The position numbers and the translations under genes are program-made. From Janibacter sp. DB-40 (lineage in GTDB: Bacteria > Actinomycetota > Actinomycetes > Actinomycetales > Dermatophilaceae), in contig NZ_CP120360.1 of the NCBI RefSeq assembly GCF_029510815.1, forward strand, positions 248,001-312,000: DNA of 64,000 bases. The letters run 5' to 3'. Positions 9,504 through 17,837 of the stretch are shown here, in pieces; positions within the stretch are counted from its first letter, which is position 1, and every line of letters begins with the position of its first letter. Below the pieces are notes generated by a model that was not told the origin of the DNA, ran no database searches, and saw only the letters and a program-made list of their open reading frames with translations.

Positions 9504-9592
9504 CCACCCGGGAGGTCGGCTCCTTCCTGTGAGCGGACTCCCGGCTCCACGCGACATCTGAAGCACACGACCACCAACGAGAAGGAGAACCC

Positions 9593-9973
9593 ATGCGGTA
9601 TGACGAGTTCCTGGCGGCCGTCGCGAAGAGCGGCGGACCCGCCGACCGTGAGCACGCGGACGAGGCCACCCGTACGGTCCTGGCGGACCTCGGGAAGCGT
9701 CTGGTCGGCAACGAGCCCCGCGACCTGGCGGCCCAGCTTCCCAGCGAGATGCAGCAGCCGCTGCTACAGCACGACGGTGAGCAGGAGACGGACGACGACC
9801 TCGACGCCTTCCTCCGCAGGGTCGCTGAGCACGAGGGGCGCGGTTGCGGCCCGGAGGACGCGCTGCAGCATGCCCGGGCCGTGCTGTCCACGATGGCCGG
9901 TTTCGTGTCCGCGGGGGAGATCGCCGACCTGCGCTCCCAGCTGCCGGCCGGGTTCGCCCCGCTCTTCGAGTGA
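9593..9973 (+). CDS. DUF2267 domain protein
   Basis: This is a small acidic helical protein of 126 aa. It begins MRYDEFLAAV and carries two repeats of the DUF2267 type: ATRTVLADLGKRLVG with DLAAQLPSEM, then ALQHARAVLSTMAGFVS with DLRSQLPAGFAPLF. The molecular role of this family is unknown; genes for it often sit with catalases and other stress proteins. An excellent ribosome site (GAGAAGGAGAACCC) precedes the ATG. It follows the catalase by 89 bp and is probably in the same transcript. A strong hairpin terminator candidate begins about 20 bp after its stop. Confidence 0.85.
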   Translation: MRYDEFLAAVAKSGGPADREHADEATRTVLADLGKRLVGNEPRDLAAQLPSEMQQPLLQHDGEQETDDDLDAFLRRVAEHEGRGCGPEDALQHARAVLSTMAGFVSAGEIADLRSQLPAGFAPLFE

Positions 9974-9994
9974 CCTCGACTCCAGGCCCCTCCT

Positions 9995-10049
9995 GACGAA
10001 GGGGGCGGTGCCGGCCGCGACCACGCAGCCCGGCGCCGCCCCCTTCGTC
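9995..10049. terminator. Hairpin terminator after DUF2267 gene
   Basis: A perfect 14-bp stem is formed by 9995-10008 (GACGAAGGGGGCGG) and 10036-10049. The 27-nt loop is itself GC-rich. It lies just past the catalase-DUF2267 unit. No U-tract follows, which is common in actinobacterial terminators. Confidence 0.6.
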
Positions 10050-10101
10050 GTGCCGGGCCCCGCGCAGCCCTCGGCACGGCGAGGCGGGCTGGGAGGTGGC
10101 C

Positions 10102-10428
10102 TCACACACACGGTTGCACCGCCGGACACACGGGCGAAGAACCCATCACTCTCGTGGAGGGCCGGGCGATGGCCTCCGGCACCGGGACGAGGGCACGACC
10201 GCCCCTGGCCAACGCCACCAGCGCGCCCAGGAACCACACCAGGGCGGCCTGAAAGGTGACCACGACGAGAAGGCCGGTCGCCACAACCGCGGCGAGGAGC
10301 GGCCGAGCGGGGGAGTCGAGGTTCCGTCGGCGCTTCGTCACGGCGGGCATGCGCTCTGCCTTCGGTCGCAGGGGGATGGCTGGCTCACGTGGCGGCGGGG
10401 CGGGGGAACGGTCCTTGGATGCCGGCAT
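10102..10428 (-). CDS. Small putative membrane protein
   Basis: No family recognised. The reading frame codes for up to 108 aa with one long hydrophobic stretch (LLAAVVATGLLVVVTFQAAL then VWFLGALVALA), preceded by a basic segment KRRRNL, as in a single- or double-pass inner-membrane protein with the N-terminus inside. Two starts are possible: ATG at 10428 with a distant GGAG, or ATG at 10350 after GAAGG, which would give an 82-aa protein with a tidier N-terminus. It lies downstream of the DUF4386 gene in the same direction. Codon bias is acceptable but the opposite strand is also open, so the gene is only moderately supported. Confidence 0.4.
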   Translation of the reverse strand: MPASKDRSPAPPPREPAIPLRPKAERMPAVTKRRRNLDSPARPLLAAVVATGLLVVVTFQAALVWFLGALVALARGGRALVPVPEAIARPSTRVMGSSPVCPAVQPCV

Positions 10429-10477
10429 GGTGGAAACAGTGCTCCGACGGTGACCGCGATCATCCTTCTTCTGGACA

Positions 10478-11275
10478 TCACTTCTCCTTCGGCATGGCGA
10501 GGAGGCCTGGTGCCCTTGCGGCTGCCGCGGGGATGGTCTCGTCCTGGGTGAGTCGATGGCCGCGGATCACCAGCCAGAGCGCGAGGAGGAACTCGCCGAG
10601 GAAGGTGACCGTGGTGACGGGGAAGGGGGACCCGGTGGACATCACGACGGCGAAGGTGTCGAAGGCGTAGCCCAGGCCGGCGACGACCAGCAGCACCCCG
10701 AGCAGATTGGGCATCTGCGCGGACCGGTAGGTGAGGTAGCCCAGTAGGGTCAGGTGGACTCCGAAGAGGAGGAGGCCGGCCATCCAGATGTCGGTGTACG
10801 CCTCGACCTTGGCCAGCGCCAGGGCGTCGACCTGATCCGGTGAGAAGGAGGAGGTCCCCCTGCTGCTGAGCAGCTCGGGTATGCCGTTGAGCTGGGCGAT
10901 GGCGACGAGGAACACGGCAGAGTAGGCGAGGCGGAACCAGCCGGCGAGCTGGGAGAGCGCGGCGTTGACGGGGTGGAAAACTCGCATCAGCGCCCAGGCC
11001 ACCAGGACGTCGAGCGCGATGACGACGTACAGGCCGGCGACGGCGAGCCGGAAGGCCAACTCGGAGTCGACGACGACTTGCTCGCTGCCGTCGGGGACCA
11101 GCCCCTGGACGACGACGAGGTTCGCGACCGCGGCGACCACGGCCAGGAGCAGCAGGGCAACACCGGCGGTCAGTGCCGCGCGGTGGCGTGGGTTCGCTGG
11201 CCCCCGCCCGGCGAGCTGCTGAGTCGATGCTGGTGGGGGTGTCTCTTCGGCCACGGGTGCCGTGTCGTGGGACAT
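10478..11275 (-). CDS. DUF4386 family integral membrane protein
   Basis: This 265-aa protein has six to seven hydrophobic segments: around residues 33-53 (AALTAGVALLLLAVVAAVAN), 75-95 (LAVAGLYVVIALDVLVAWAL), 110-125, 150-215 and 220-240. The pattern, with the motif LMRVFHPVNAALSQLAGWFRL typical of the family, matches DUF4386, whose function is unknown. These proteins are often encoded next to TetR or Zn-independent alcohol dehydrogenase genes in actinobacteria. Here it follows the oxidoreductase gene by 54 bp in the same direction and so is likely under the control of the TetR-type regulator at 12483. The start ATG at 11275 follows GGAAGGGACG. Confidence 0.85.
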   Translation of the reverse strand: MSHDTAPVAEETPPPASTQQLAGRGPANPRHRAALTAGVALLLLAVVAAVANLVVVQGLVPDGSEQVVVDSELAFRLAVAGLYVVIALDVLVAWALMRVFHPVNAALSQLAGWFRLAYSAVFLVAIAQLNGIPELLSSRGTSSFSPDQVDALALAKVEAYTDIWMAGLLLFGVHLTLLGYLTYRSAQMPNLLGVLLVVAGLGYAFDTFAVVMSTGSPFPVTTVTFLGEFLLALWLVIRGHRLTQDETIPAAAARAPGLLAMPKEK

Positions 11276-11329
11276 GGTCGTCCCTTCCCTTGGATGGTTT
11301 GGGTGCCCGATGCTGGTTCGTCGGCGCGG

Positions 11330-12355
11330 TCAGTGCGTGCTGGTCACGGTGATGGCGACCTTCCCGAAGACCGCTCCGCACTGCAGGTGCCGCATCGCTT
11401 GGGGCACCTGCTCCAGCGGGAACGTGCGGTCGATGTGCGGGACGACTGTCCCCTCCTCGAGAAGCGGGGTGAGCCGTCGCAGGTCGCTGGCTCTCTCCTT
11501 GCTGGCGAGCATGGTCAGCCGTTGGGCGACGAAGCGGGAGAGCAGCGGTGCGCGCAGCGAGCGGCCGAAACCGCCGGTGACCCGGCCCCCTTCCTCGCCG
11601 CCGACCACGACGAGGGTGCCGTCGGGTGTCAGGGCGCGGCGTAGTCGTCGTAGCGGCAGGTTGCCCCCGATGTCCAGGACCAGGTCGTACCTGGTGTGCC
11701 CGTCGGTGAAGTCGTCCCGGGTGTAGTCGGCGACGTGGTCGGCCCCGAGCGCGCGGAGCCGGTCGAGCTTGCCCGTGCTGGATACTCCTGTGACCTGGGC
11801 GCCGAACGCCTTGGCCAGCTGTACGACATAGGTGCCGACCCCGCCGGAGGCGCCGATGACCAGGACCCGCTGTCCGGAGCGCACGTGCCCGGAGTCGGTG
11901 AGTGCCTGCAGGGCGGTGCCGGCCGAGATGGGGACGACCGCCGCCTGCTCGAAGGTCAGGTTCGCCGGCTTGGGGGCCAGCTTGTCCTCCCGAGCCGCGG
12001 CGTAGTCGGCAAACGAGCCTCGGCTCATCCCGTACACCTCGTCACCGGGAGAGAACCGGGTCACCCTGGCGCCCACGGCTGTGACCGTGCCCGAGACGTC
12101 GATGCCCGCCACGGCGTTCTTGGGCCGACGGAAACCGAAGCCGATCACCCGCAGCAGATAGGGGCGGCCGGTCATCATGTGCCACGTGCCCCGGTCCAGG
12201 CCGGCGGCGTGGACCTTGATCAGCACCTCGTCCTCCGCGATCTCGGGCAGCGGGGTGTGCCGGTGCCGGAAGACGTCTGTGGTGCCGTACCCCTCCTGGA
12301 GGACGGCCTGCATCGAACCGCGGGTGAGGCGGGTGGGCGCGCTCTGAGTCCTCAT
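11330..12355 (-). CDS. NAD(P)-dependent zinc-free quinone oxidoreductase / medium-chain dehydrogenase
   Basis: This 341-aa MDR-superfamily enzyme probably reduces quinones or enones with NADPH. The N-terminal GroES-like domain has EVLIKVHAAGLDRGTWHMM and GIDVSGTVTAVG. The nucleotide-binding motif VIGASGGVGTYVVQLAKAFGA lies near residues 165-185. The structural and catalytic zinc Cys residues of alcohol dehydrogenases are absent, which places it with the quinone oxidoreductase/ReNmar type. The start is ATG 12355; a second ATG 14 codons in (MQAVLQEGYG) is equally credible because the first residues are not conserved. It is divergent from the TetR regulator, with a palindromic operator in between, so it is the likely target of that regulator. 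Confidence 0.87.
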   Translation of the reverse strand: MRTQSAPTRLTRGSMQAVLQEGYGTTDVFRHRHTPLPEIAEDEVLIKVHAAGLDRGTWHMMTGRPYLLRVIGFGFRRPKNAVAGIDVSGTVTAVGARVTRFSPGDEVYGMSRGSFADYAAAREDKLAPKPANLTFEQAAVVPISAGTALQALTDSGHVRSGQRVLVIGASGGVGTYVVQLAKAFGAQVTGVSSTGKLDRLRALGADHVADYTRDDFTDGHTRYDLVLDIGGNLPLRRLRRALTPDGTLVVVGGEEGGRVTGGFGRSLRAPLLSRFVAQRLTMLASKERASDLRRLTPLLEEGTVVPHIDRTFPLEQVPQAMRHLQCGAVFGKVAITVTSTH

Positions 12356-12410
12356 GGTGTGCCGTTCCGGCTATGGCACGGGGCGTCGCGAGAGTGCTCG
12401 CGCCGACGTC

Positions 12411-12444
12411 GTACTTTGTATGGAGACGCTAACATACATAGTAC
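12411..12444. promoter_or_regulatory. TetR-type operator in divergent promoter
   Basis: An inverted repeat has arms GTACTTTGTATG (12411-12422) and CATACATAGTAC (12433-12444). They are complementary at 11 of 12 positions, with a 10-bp spacer. It sits 55 bp from the oxidoreductase start and 38 bp from the TetR start, in a noticeably AT-rich patch that would also hold both promoters. It is most likely the autoregulatory site of the adjacent TetR protein. Confidence 0.72.
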
Positions 12445-12482
12445 GATTCTGGAATGGGTTCGAGTCAGAAAATGGGAAGCAG

Positions 12483-13163
12483 ATGAGTGACGTGAGGCGG
12501 GAGGGCCGCGCGGCCCGGCCCCGGTTGACCAGGGAGCGGGTGCTGCGGACGGCGATGACCGTGGCCGACGACGGTGGCATCGCTGCCCTGACCATCCGCT
12601 CACTCGCCCATGAGCTGGGGGTCAAACCCATGTCGGTGTACCACTACGTCGCCAACAAGGAAGAGATCCTGGACGGCATCGTCGACATGGTGTTCAGCGA
12701 GATCGAACTGCCGCGCGTCGGAGTTGACTGGCGCGCCGAGATGCGCCGCCGCGCGCACTCGGCGCGCGCCGTGCTCGGCTGCCACCGGTGGGCAATCGGC
12801 CTGCTGGAGTCACGTCCCAGGCCGGGGCCGGCGACCCTGCGGCATCACGACGCGGTCCTCGGCACGCTGCGGGCCGCCGGGTTCTCCCGCGAGATGACGG
12901 CCCATGCGTACGCGTTGATCGACAGCTTCACCTACGGGTTCGCGCTGCAGGAGGCCAGTCTGCCTTTCGAGGCCCAAGGAATCGTGGCCGACGACGCTGA
13001 CCCGGACCCGGACCTCGAACAGTTCACGGATGAGGAGTACCCACACATGGCGGCGATGGTCACCGAGCACTACGTGCAGCCTGACTACCGCTTCGGTGAC
13101 GAGTTCGACTTCGGGCTGGATCTCGTCCTGGACGCCCTCGACGCCTCGCTGTCCACGCACTGA
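12483..13163 (+). CDS. TetR/AcrR family transcriptional regulator
   Basis: This is a 226-aa repressor. The helix-turn-helix occupies about residues 35-58 (ALTIRSLAHELGVKPMSVYH), followed by the family hallmark YVANKEEILDGIVD. The C-terminal all-helical ligand domain resembles the TetR_C-type domain found in tetracycline-like repressors (residues 90-220, including HRWAIGLLESRP and SFTYGFALQEASLP). The start at 12483 is preceded by GGGAAGCAG. It is transcribed away from the oxidoreductase and DUF4386 genes and probably represses both promoters through the inverted repeat at 12411-12444. The inducer is unknown. Confidence 0.92.
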   Translation: MSDVRREGRAARPRLTRERVLRTAMTVADDGGIAALTIRSLAHELGVKPMSVYHYVANKEEILDGIVDMVFSEIELPRVGVDWRAEMRRRAHSARAVLGCHRWAIGLLESRPRPGPATLRHHDAVLGTLRAAGFSREMTAHAYALIDSFTYGFALQEASLPFEAQGIVADDADPDPDLEQFTDEEYPHMAAMVTEHYVQPDYRFGDEFDFGLDLVLDALDASLSTH

Positions 13164-13313
13164 GCTCACCGTCTGGTCGCCACGCGTGCGCCACGTGAGC
13201 CGGCCCCCGGTGGTGAGGGTGCGTGTCGGGCACACACCTCGCTGAGGCTCCGGAGACGGGCGGCAGCAGCGGTGTCGTGGCTGCAAGCATCTCGGCGGTT
13301 GTCCCCGGCGTCG

Positions 13314-13357
13314 TCCGCAGGAGGGTTCCGACTAAACTCCCCATCCGCCGGGCCTCT
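13314..13357 (+). repeat. Left direct repeat of putative island (attL-like)
   Basis: These 44 bases match 51727-51770 at 40 positions in the same orientation, including 20 identical bases at the 3' end (TCCCCATCCGCCGGGCCTCT). In the right copy the last eight bases are the 5' end of tRNA-Lys; here no tRNA follows. The 360-bp stretch between 13164 and 13524 holds no gene that I can support. Confidence 0.65.
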
Positions 13358-13375
13358 GGGGGATGGGGACTTTAG
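13332..13375. repeat. Inverted arms within left island boundary
   Basis: Arms at 13332-13346 (CTAAACTCCCCATCC) and 13361-13375 (GGATGGGGACTTTAG) are complementary at 14 of 15 positions, with a 14-bp centre GCCGGGCCTCTGGG. The right-hand arm is the exact reverse complement of 51745-51759 next to tRNA-Lys. It could be a recombinase core site or a hairpin. Confidence 0.55.
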
Positions 13376-13524
13376 CTGGTGGCGCTGGATCCGACGAGGT
13401 CAGGAAGGCCGGGGTCATGCCAGATTGGGATACGTCAGGACGAATGACGGACCAGCAGGTCGCCGATCCGGAACGCATCCTCGATACGATGTCGGCCCTC
13501 AAAAGCGATCTGCGCGATCGATAG

Positions 13525-16500
13525 TTACCCGTCAGGTAGCGTCACATGGCGTTTGCCCTTCCCTTTGCGACTGCGGACCAAGTGCGCCCTGGATAGGCGC
13601 GCCAACACGATCTCGAGTGCTTCGTCGTCTGGAACCTCGAACTTGCTCTGTGCGTGACTAGCAAAGTTGTCGTAAGGCGCTGGGAGCTTTCCGAGGATGC
13701 TCATGGTGGTGGTGGCATCAAGGTCGGCACTGGCCAGTAGCGGGATCGTCGTGTCGGGATCCCTCGTGACAGTGACGATGCGGACGATCTGCTCAGCGGT
13801 CAAGTGTGTTGACGTACGGACCGCGTAGCGAGCAACGGCGCGAAGAGCGTCCGAGTCGTCGTCGTTGACGTAGGCATCAAGTTCGTTCAGGATGCGCATC
13901 TTTGTGCTAAGCGGTATGTGTGTGCTGTCGAGAGCCTCGACGACAAAGCCGGAGAGCACCTCGGGTGAGGCGATGGCGGCGACGTCCTCGGCCGCTGGTA
14001 ATGCGCTGTTGAGAGTATCCCAGCCAGCATCACGATACGCCAGAAACACTTCCTGTGACTCCGCCACCAGCTGATGCTTTAGAAGAAGCCGCAAGAGGTC
14101 ACCTTCCTCGACCGGAAGCGCGTCGACCGAGAGGGGGTCTTGGAGTTCAAGGCTGAGCACAAGCTCGGCTCGTGTACTCGGCGACGGGAGGACGTCGTTC
14201 GCTTGGAGAATGACGATGGCCGCGGATTCCCGAGTTTCCTGATCATCGTCCGCAGATGTAGATAGCCGACCCGCGCCTGTCAAGAGATCGGCAAGGGGCT
14301 CGTCCAACGAGCCCTTCTGCTTTAGGTAGGTCTGGAAGTTGTGCAAGGAAACCTCGACGAGATGGTGAGAAGCGAGTCCCGCCCACATTGAAGGGGGGGC
14401 CAAATTGAAGCTCGCCAACTTGGTTGTGGGGGCCACGCCCTGGAGGAGCCTGTCGATTTGGTCAGAGGTCCAAGTTTCAGATACCTGTCCGAGCGTGAAC
14501 TCCAACGTGCTGGACCGCTCTACGATGTGGGGCGTATGCACGTCAGAATCCAGTGCGTCGAGGAAGCTGTCGGGTTCGTCAATGCAGTAGCTCAGCACCG
14601 GCCCGAGCTTCGTGTCTTCAAGCTCTTGCCTGTCAACGACCTCGAGCCCCTCGTTCTCGATTATGGTGTCGATCGACACCGATCCTGTTGTTTGCAGTGC
14701 GTGCCGGAGATTGTCTGCCGTCATCTGGTAGAGGTGGGCTTCCACCATGGCTTCACAAGCAGCACCGGACAAGTAATGAAGCTCGGGGATCACGATCTGC
14801 GAGCGTCGAAGCACGGCGAGCGCACTTTGTGTAGCGACCTCGCTGCGATCCTCGGTTAGGCTGGTCAGTTGTGGGTAGTTGCCAACGAGGTAGTCTCTGA
14901 AGGACTTGTTTAATTCGTAGGTATGTTTGCGCTCGGCGTTACTCAGCGCTGTGTCGAGTAGTGGAATGCGGCGATCGTCCGGCACGCTGGGGTCCTCTGC
15001 CAGATGAGCGAAAACGCGGGTCCATCGCTTCTGCGCGAGCCTTGCTATCAACCGGCCTGGGGCCGTGCTTGAGTTGAGAAAAGTGCTGAGGAACGCGGAT
15101 GCATCGGTGGTCGGGTCGTCGAGGGCGCAACCAGTCATTATGTGTTTCACAACACTATCGGCTCCGGCCGGGTCGTTGTCGAGGAGGTACTCGAGTACGG
15201 AGACGTTTAGTGCGGCGTGTGAGTTGACGAAGTCGCTCGGTGCGTCATGCAGGAGTGCCTCAACCTGGGGGTACGTGAATTGCTGATGCATGTCAGGCGT
15301 GTTGGTGTATACATTGTGAACGAGGTATCGGTCAACCTCTACACCCGCCGAGTGTCCCCGATACTGGGTGGCGTACAGAGTGAAGTTTCTGTCGATATAG
15401 CCGTGCCGTATGAGGTCGCGCGAAAGAGATGACTCGATCGTCTCTTCCAATATTTCTTTGAAGTTCTTGGGTTCCTCAGAAGTGGTTGTGAGCGTGAAAC
15501 GCGGAGCCTGCACCAAGTCCTCGAAACTCGCTCCGCGAAGAAACCGAAGATCAGAGTCTATTTGATCTTGCTGCTCACTGACCTCCCTCGCGTGGGCCTC
15601 GCTCCATTTGACCGAAAGAACACCTGGCAACAGAGCTTTTATGGCTTCCTCGCCCAAAGACAGTTGCTTTAGTCCGTATGGCGGAGAATTTCGGGTGACC
15701 GTTAGTCTTGGGTGTGCCTTGAGAGCTTCCCAAAAATCATCGGTCGAGAGTGCCTCTGAATCGTACGTCGTGTCGTTGACTCCGAAAGATATTGTGGATT
15801 GCGGTGCCCTATGGTCGTGCGGAATCGACTCGGCGAGGAGGGTCAAGTGCCCTGCGGCGCGTTCGGCCGCCACTGAGTGGCGCTCTGACGACAAGCGATT
15901 GCTGATGATCTCTCGTTTTTTGGCTTCCAGATGCGCAACGTTTTGCCTTATTAGCTTGCGCCTGCTCTCGATCAGGCTGTCGAGCGAGCTGTTACCTCGT
16001 GATATGCGCTCAAAATTCTTGAGGTGGAAGTTTTTGAATGCAACGAGTGCGAAGATCTTGGAACTCGTAATCCCCGGTGCGGCATGCATGCGAGCGGCAG
16101 CAGTCGCTGGACCGGTCGGTGTCTCTGTGGCGTCCCCGTTGACCTGAAGACGTTCCGCAAAGACTCTGTATTCGTTGCAAATGTTGCGCAGCAGCCTCAT
16201 GTCTGTCACGTGACGGGCCACAGTCTCCAGCAGGCGAGGTTCGATGGTTTCGATGCGATGGGCCTGTAATTCTTCAAGGAGGATCCGATGGGAGTTCATA
16301 TGTGATATGAAAGGCACGATCGGTATGACTACATCAAAAAACTTGGTCCGGTTGGCCCGTTCCAATCCGTCGCTTATTCGCGCATCTGAATTTGATGCGC
16401 GCGTCCTGCCAATTTCTTCGAAGAGACTGTCCTTGATCGCATAAATGAAGCGAGTCACGTGCTGTGGGGTCTGATCCCTGGAGTTGAGCAGGGTGTTTAG

Positions 16501-17265
16501 CTCCCGAAGCTCCTCGAAGATCTGTACGTTATCGAACCGGTCCAAGTCTTCAAAGATTACATAATTGGGCCTTGTGCGGTCGAAGAAGTAGACGAGTTCG
16601 TCGAGGTACTCGTCGAAATAGGTTGTATTTCGTGAAAGTTTGAGTGCAGCGCCCCCAGCGCCGACGTCAGTTACTTCACGTCCATCGACAGCAAGCCAAG
16701 CCCAAGCGGTCAGCGTCGTCAAGAGTGCCAACATGATCACCCACCCTGAAGCGGCGATCCAGCCATTTTCTGCTTCCACGGTGACGGGCGTCGGTAGCCA
16801 ACCCACAGTAAGGAGCAGCACCATGGCGGCGCTCACCAGCGCGAAGGACTTCCCTACGATAGGCCAGTAGTTGGGGTCGGCGATGCGGTCGAAGCGTGAG
16901 CGAGGCAAGCGGAAAGGCGCGACCTTGTACAGGAGCTGCTTGACCACCTCCTTTTGCAGGCGGTTCGTCAAGTCGTAGTCGTTCGGCTCCGGTCCGAGGG
17001 TTGATATTCCAACGCGAATCGTTTCACCGGGGTGCGTGCGTTCGAACTCTTGTAGCACACTCGACTTGCCTGTGCCGTAACTGCCGGTCAGGGCGATGTT
17101 GCGGTTGGTCTGTTCCTTGACCTGTTCGTTCAGGTGACGCAGGTAGGTGCCGTGCTCTTGCAGATTGAAGCGAGGAGCCAGGGATAGAAGACTTGGGGAG
17201 GCTGTCTCCGGCTGCACTTGTTGGGGGGCATGTGGACGGGGGTTGGATCGTCCGGGAGCGGTCAT
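13525..17265 (-). CDS. KAP/YobI-like P-loop NTPase with membrane segments
   Basis: This very large (1246 aa) ATPase has Walker A GSYGTGKSS at about residues 61-69 and a Walker B of the KAP/YobI form, YVIFEDLDRFDN, near 238-249. Two hydrophobic segments (around 138-160 and 170-195) are inserted between the two motifs, as in KAP NTPases, which anchor the ATPase at the membrane. The remaining 850 residues are helical with no known domain that I recognise. Proteins of this group are suspected STAND-like signal or phage-sensing ATPases, and many lie in defence islands. The gene is clearly AT-richer than its neighbours, with rarer codons (AGT, TTG, CTT), indicating transfer. It is the first gene inside the left repeat. 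Confidence 0.7.
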   Translation of the reverse strand: MTAPGRSNPRPHAPQQVQPETASPSLLSLAPRFNLQEHGTYLRHLNEQVKEQTNRNIALTGSYGTGKSSVLQEFERTHPGETIRVGISTLGPEPNDYDLTNRLQKEVVKQLLYKVAPFRLPRSRFDRIADPNYWPIVGKSFALVSAAMVLLLTVGWLPTPVTVEAENGWIAASGWVIMLALLTTLTAWAWLAVDGREVTDVGAGGAALKLSRNTTYFDEYLDELVYFFDRTRPNYVIFEDLDRFDNVQIFEELRELNTLLNSRDQTPQHVTRFIYAIKDSLFEEIGRTRASNSDARISDGLERANRTKFFDVVIPIVPFISHMNSHRILLEELQAHRIETIEPRLLETVARHVTDMRLLRNICNEYRVFAERLQVNGDATETPTGPATAAARMHAAPGITSSKIFALVAFKNFHLKNFERISRGNSSLDSLIESRRKLIRQNVAHLEAKKREIISNRLSSERHSVAAERAAGHLTLLAESIPHDHRAPQSTISFGVNDTTYDSEALSTDDFWEALKAHPRLTVTRNSPPYGLKQLSLGEEAIKALLPGVLSVKWSEAHAREVSEQQDQIDSDLRFLRGASFEDLVQAPRFTLTTTSEEPKNFKEILEETIESSLSRDLIRHGYIDRNFTLYATQYRGHSAGVEVDRYLVHNVYTNTPDMHQQFTYPQVEALLHDAPSDFVNSHAALNVSVLEYLLDNDPAGADSVVKHIMTGCALDDPTTDASAFLSTFLNSSTAPGRLIARLAQKRWTRVFAHLAEDPSVPDDRRIPLLDTALSNAERKHTYELNKSFRDYLVGNYPQLTSLTEDRSEVATQSALAVLRRSQIVIPELHYLSGAACEAMVEAHLYQMTADNLRHALQTTGSVSIDTIIENEGLEVVDRQELEDTKLGPVLSYCIDEPDSFLDALDSDVHTPHIVERSSTLEFTLGQVSETWTSDQIDRLLQGVAPTTKLASFNLAPPSMWAGLASHHLVEVSLHNFQTYLKQKGSLDEPLADLLTGAGRLSTSADDDQETRESAAIVILQANDVLPSPSTRAELVLSLELQDPLSVDALPVEEGDLLRLLLKHQLVAESQEVFLAYRDAGWDTLNSALPAAEDVAAIASPEVLSGFVVEALDSTHIPLSTKMRILNELDAYVNDDDSDALRAVARYAVRTSTHLTAEQIVRIVTVTRDPDTTIPLLASADLDATTTMSILGKLPAPYDNFASHAQSKFEVPDDEALEIVLARLSRAHLVRSRKGKGKRHVTLPDG

Positions 17266-17491
17266 GTTCTCGTCTTTGCGGTCGTGGATGTTTCGTCCAG
17301 CCTAAGGAACAGTCACGACAATGGCTGGGTGCCGCTCCTCACGATCACAACCTCAGCCATCCGATGCTCGGGAACTGCGCAATCTAGCCGGCTTCCGTGT
17401 TTGACGATCAGGGGACAGGGGTTGCATCGGTCGCCATCGCCCAGTCCGTTGCGCGCGCATGCCTACCACCCAGCCGGAGCGTAGTTATGGT

Positions 17492-17837
17492 TCAGCCCGC
17501 GGATGCGTGAGTCGAGGGGCAAGGTCTGCGGTCCCCAGGTCGAAGAGACGCCAGGGCCAGTTCGCTAGCGATCTCGCCCTCGTTTCGCACGACTGACCAC
17601 AAGCGGGCCCAGTCACCGTCTCCTGGATGAAAACCACCACACAGGTGACCGCGCGGAAACGACCGCAGTTTGGCGTGACTGGCGCTGGGTGTACGCGAGG
17701 ACCTCAACATCAGTCGAGTCGGGGTGAATCCCAACGAGTCCGTCATCATGCTCGTCCACATAGGCGTGGCGAATGACGAGGGTCTCGGTCGGGTCAATCC
17801 CGGCCGAAGCCATGATGGCACCGAATGTGAGGGTCAT
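17492..17837 (-). pseudogene. Frameshifted remnant of a hypothetical nuclease-associated protein
   Basis: The N-terminal part (start 17837) reads TLTFGAIMASAGIDPTETLV, then IRHAYVDEHDDGLVGIHPDS, which I recognise as the N-terminus of an actinobacterial family often annotated as GIY-YIG nuclease-like. The frame breaks near 17650, and a different frame continues with GDWARLWSVVRNEGEIASEL, which belongs to the same family. After that the similarity stops, so the gene is both frameshifted and truncated. Its ATG overlaps the stop of the GIY-YIG/DUF4357 gene (ATGA), so it was once the second gene of that operon. The 225 bp between this remnant and the NTPase gene hold nothing that I can identify. 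Confidence 0.6.

Noticed and set aside
7134..10109. A 991-codon open frame on the minus strand opposite the catalase
   Set aside because: It is antisense to the catalase and DUF2267 genes, whose conserved motifs are on the plus strand. The product is Arg/Gly/Val-rich with no family pattern; such frames are common in high-GC DNA.
13350..13357. A second tRNA-Lys at the left boundary
   Set aside because: Only the first eight bases of the tRNA are present; the rest of the cloverleaf is missing, so it is a boundary repeat and not a tRNA gene.
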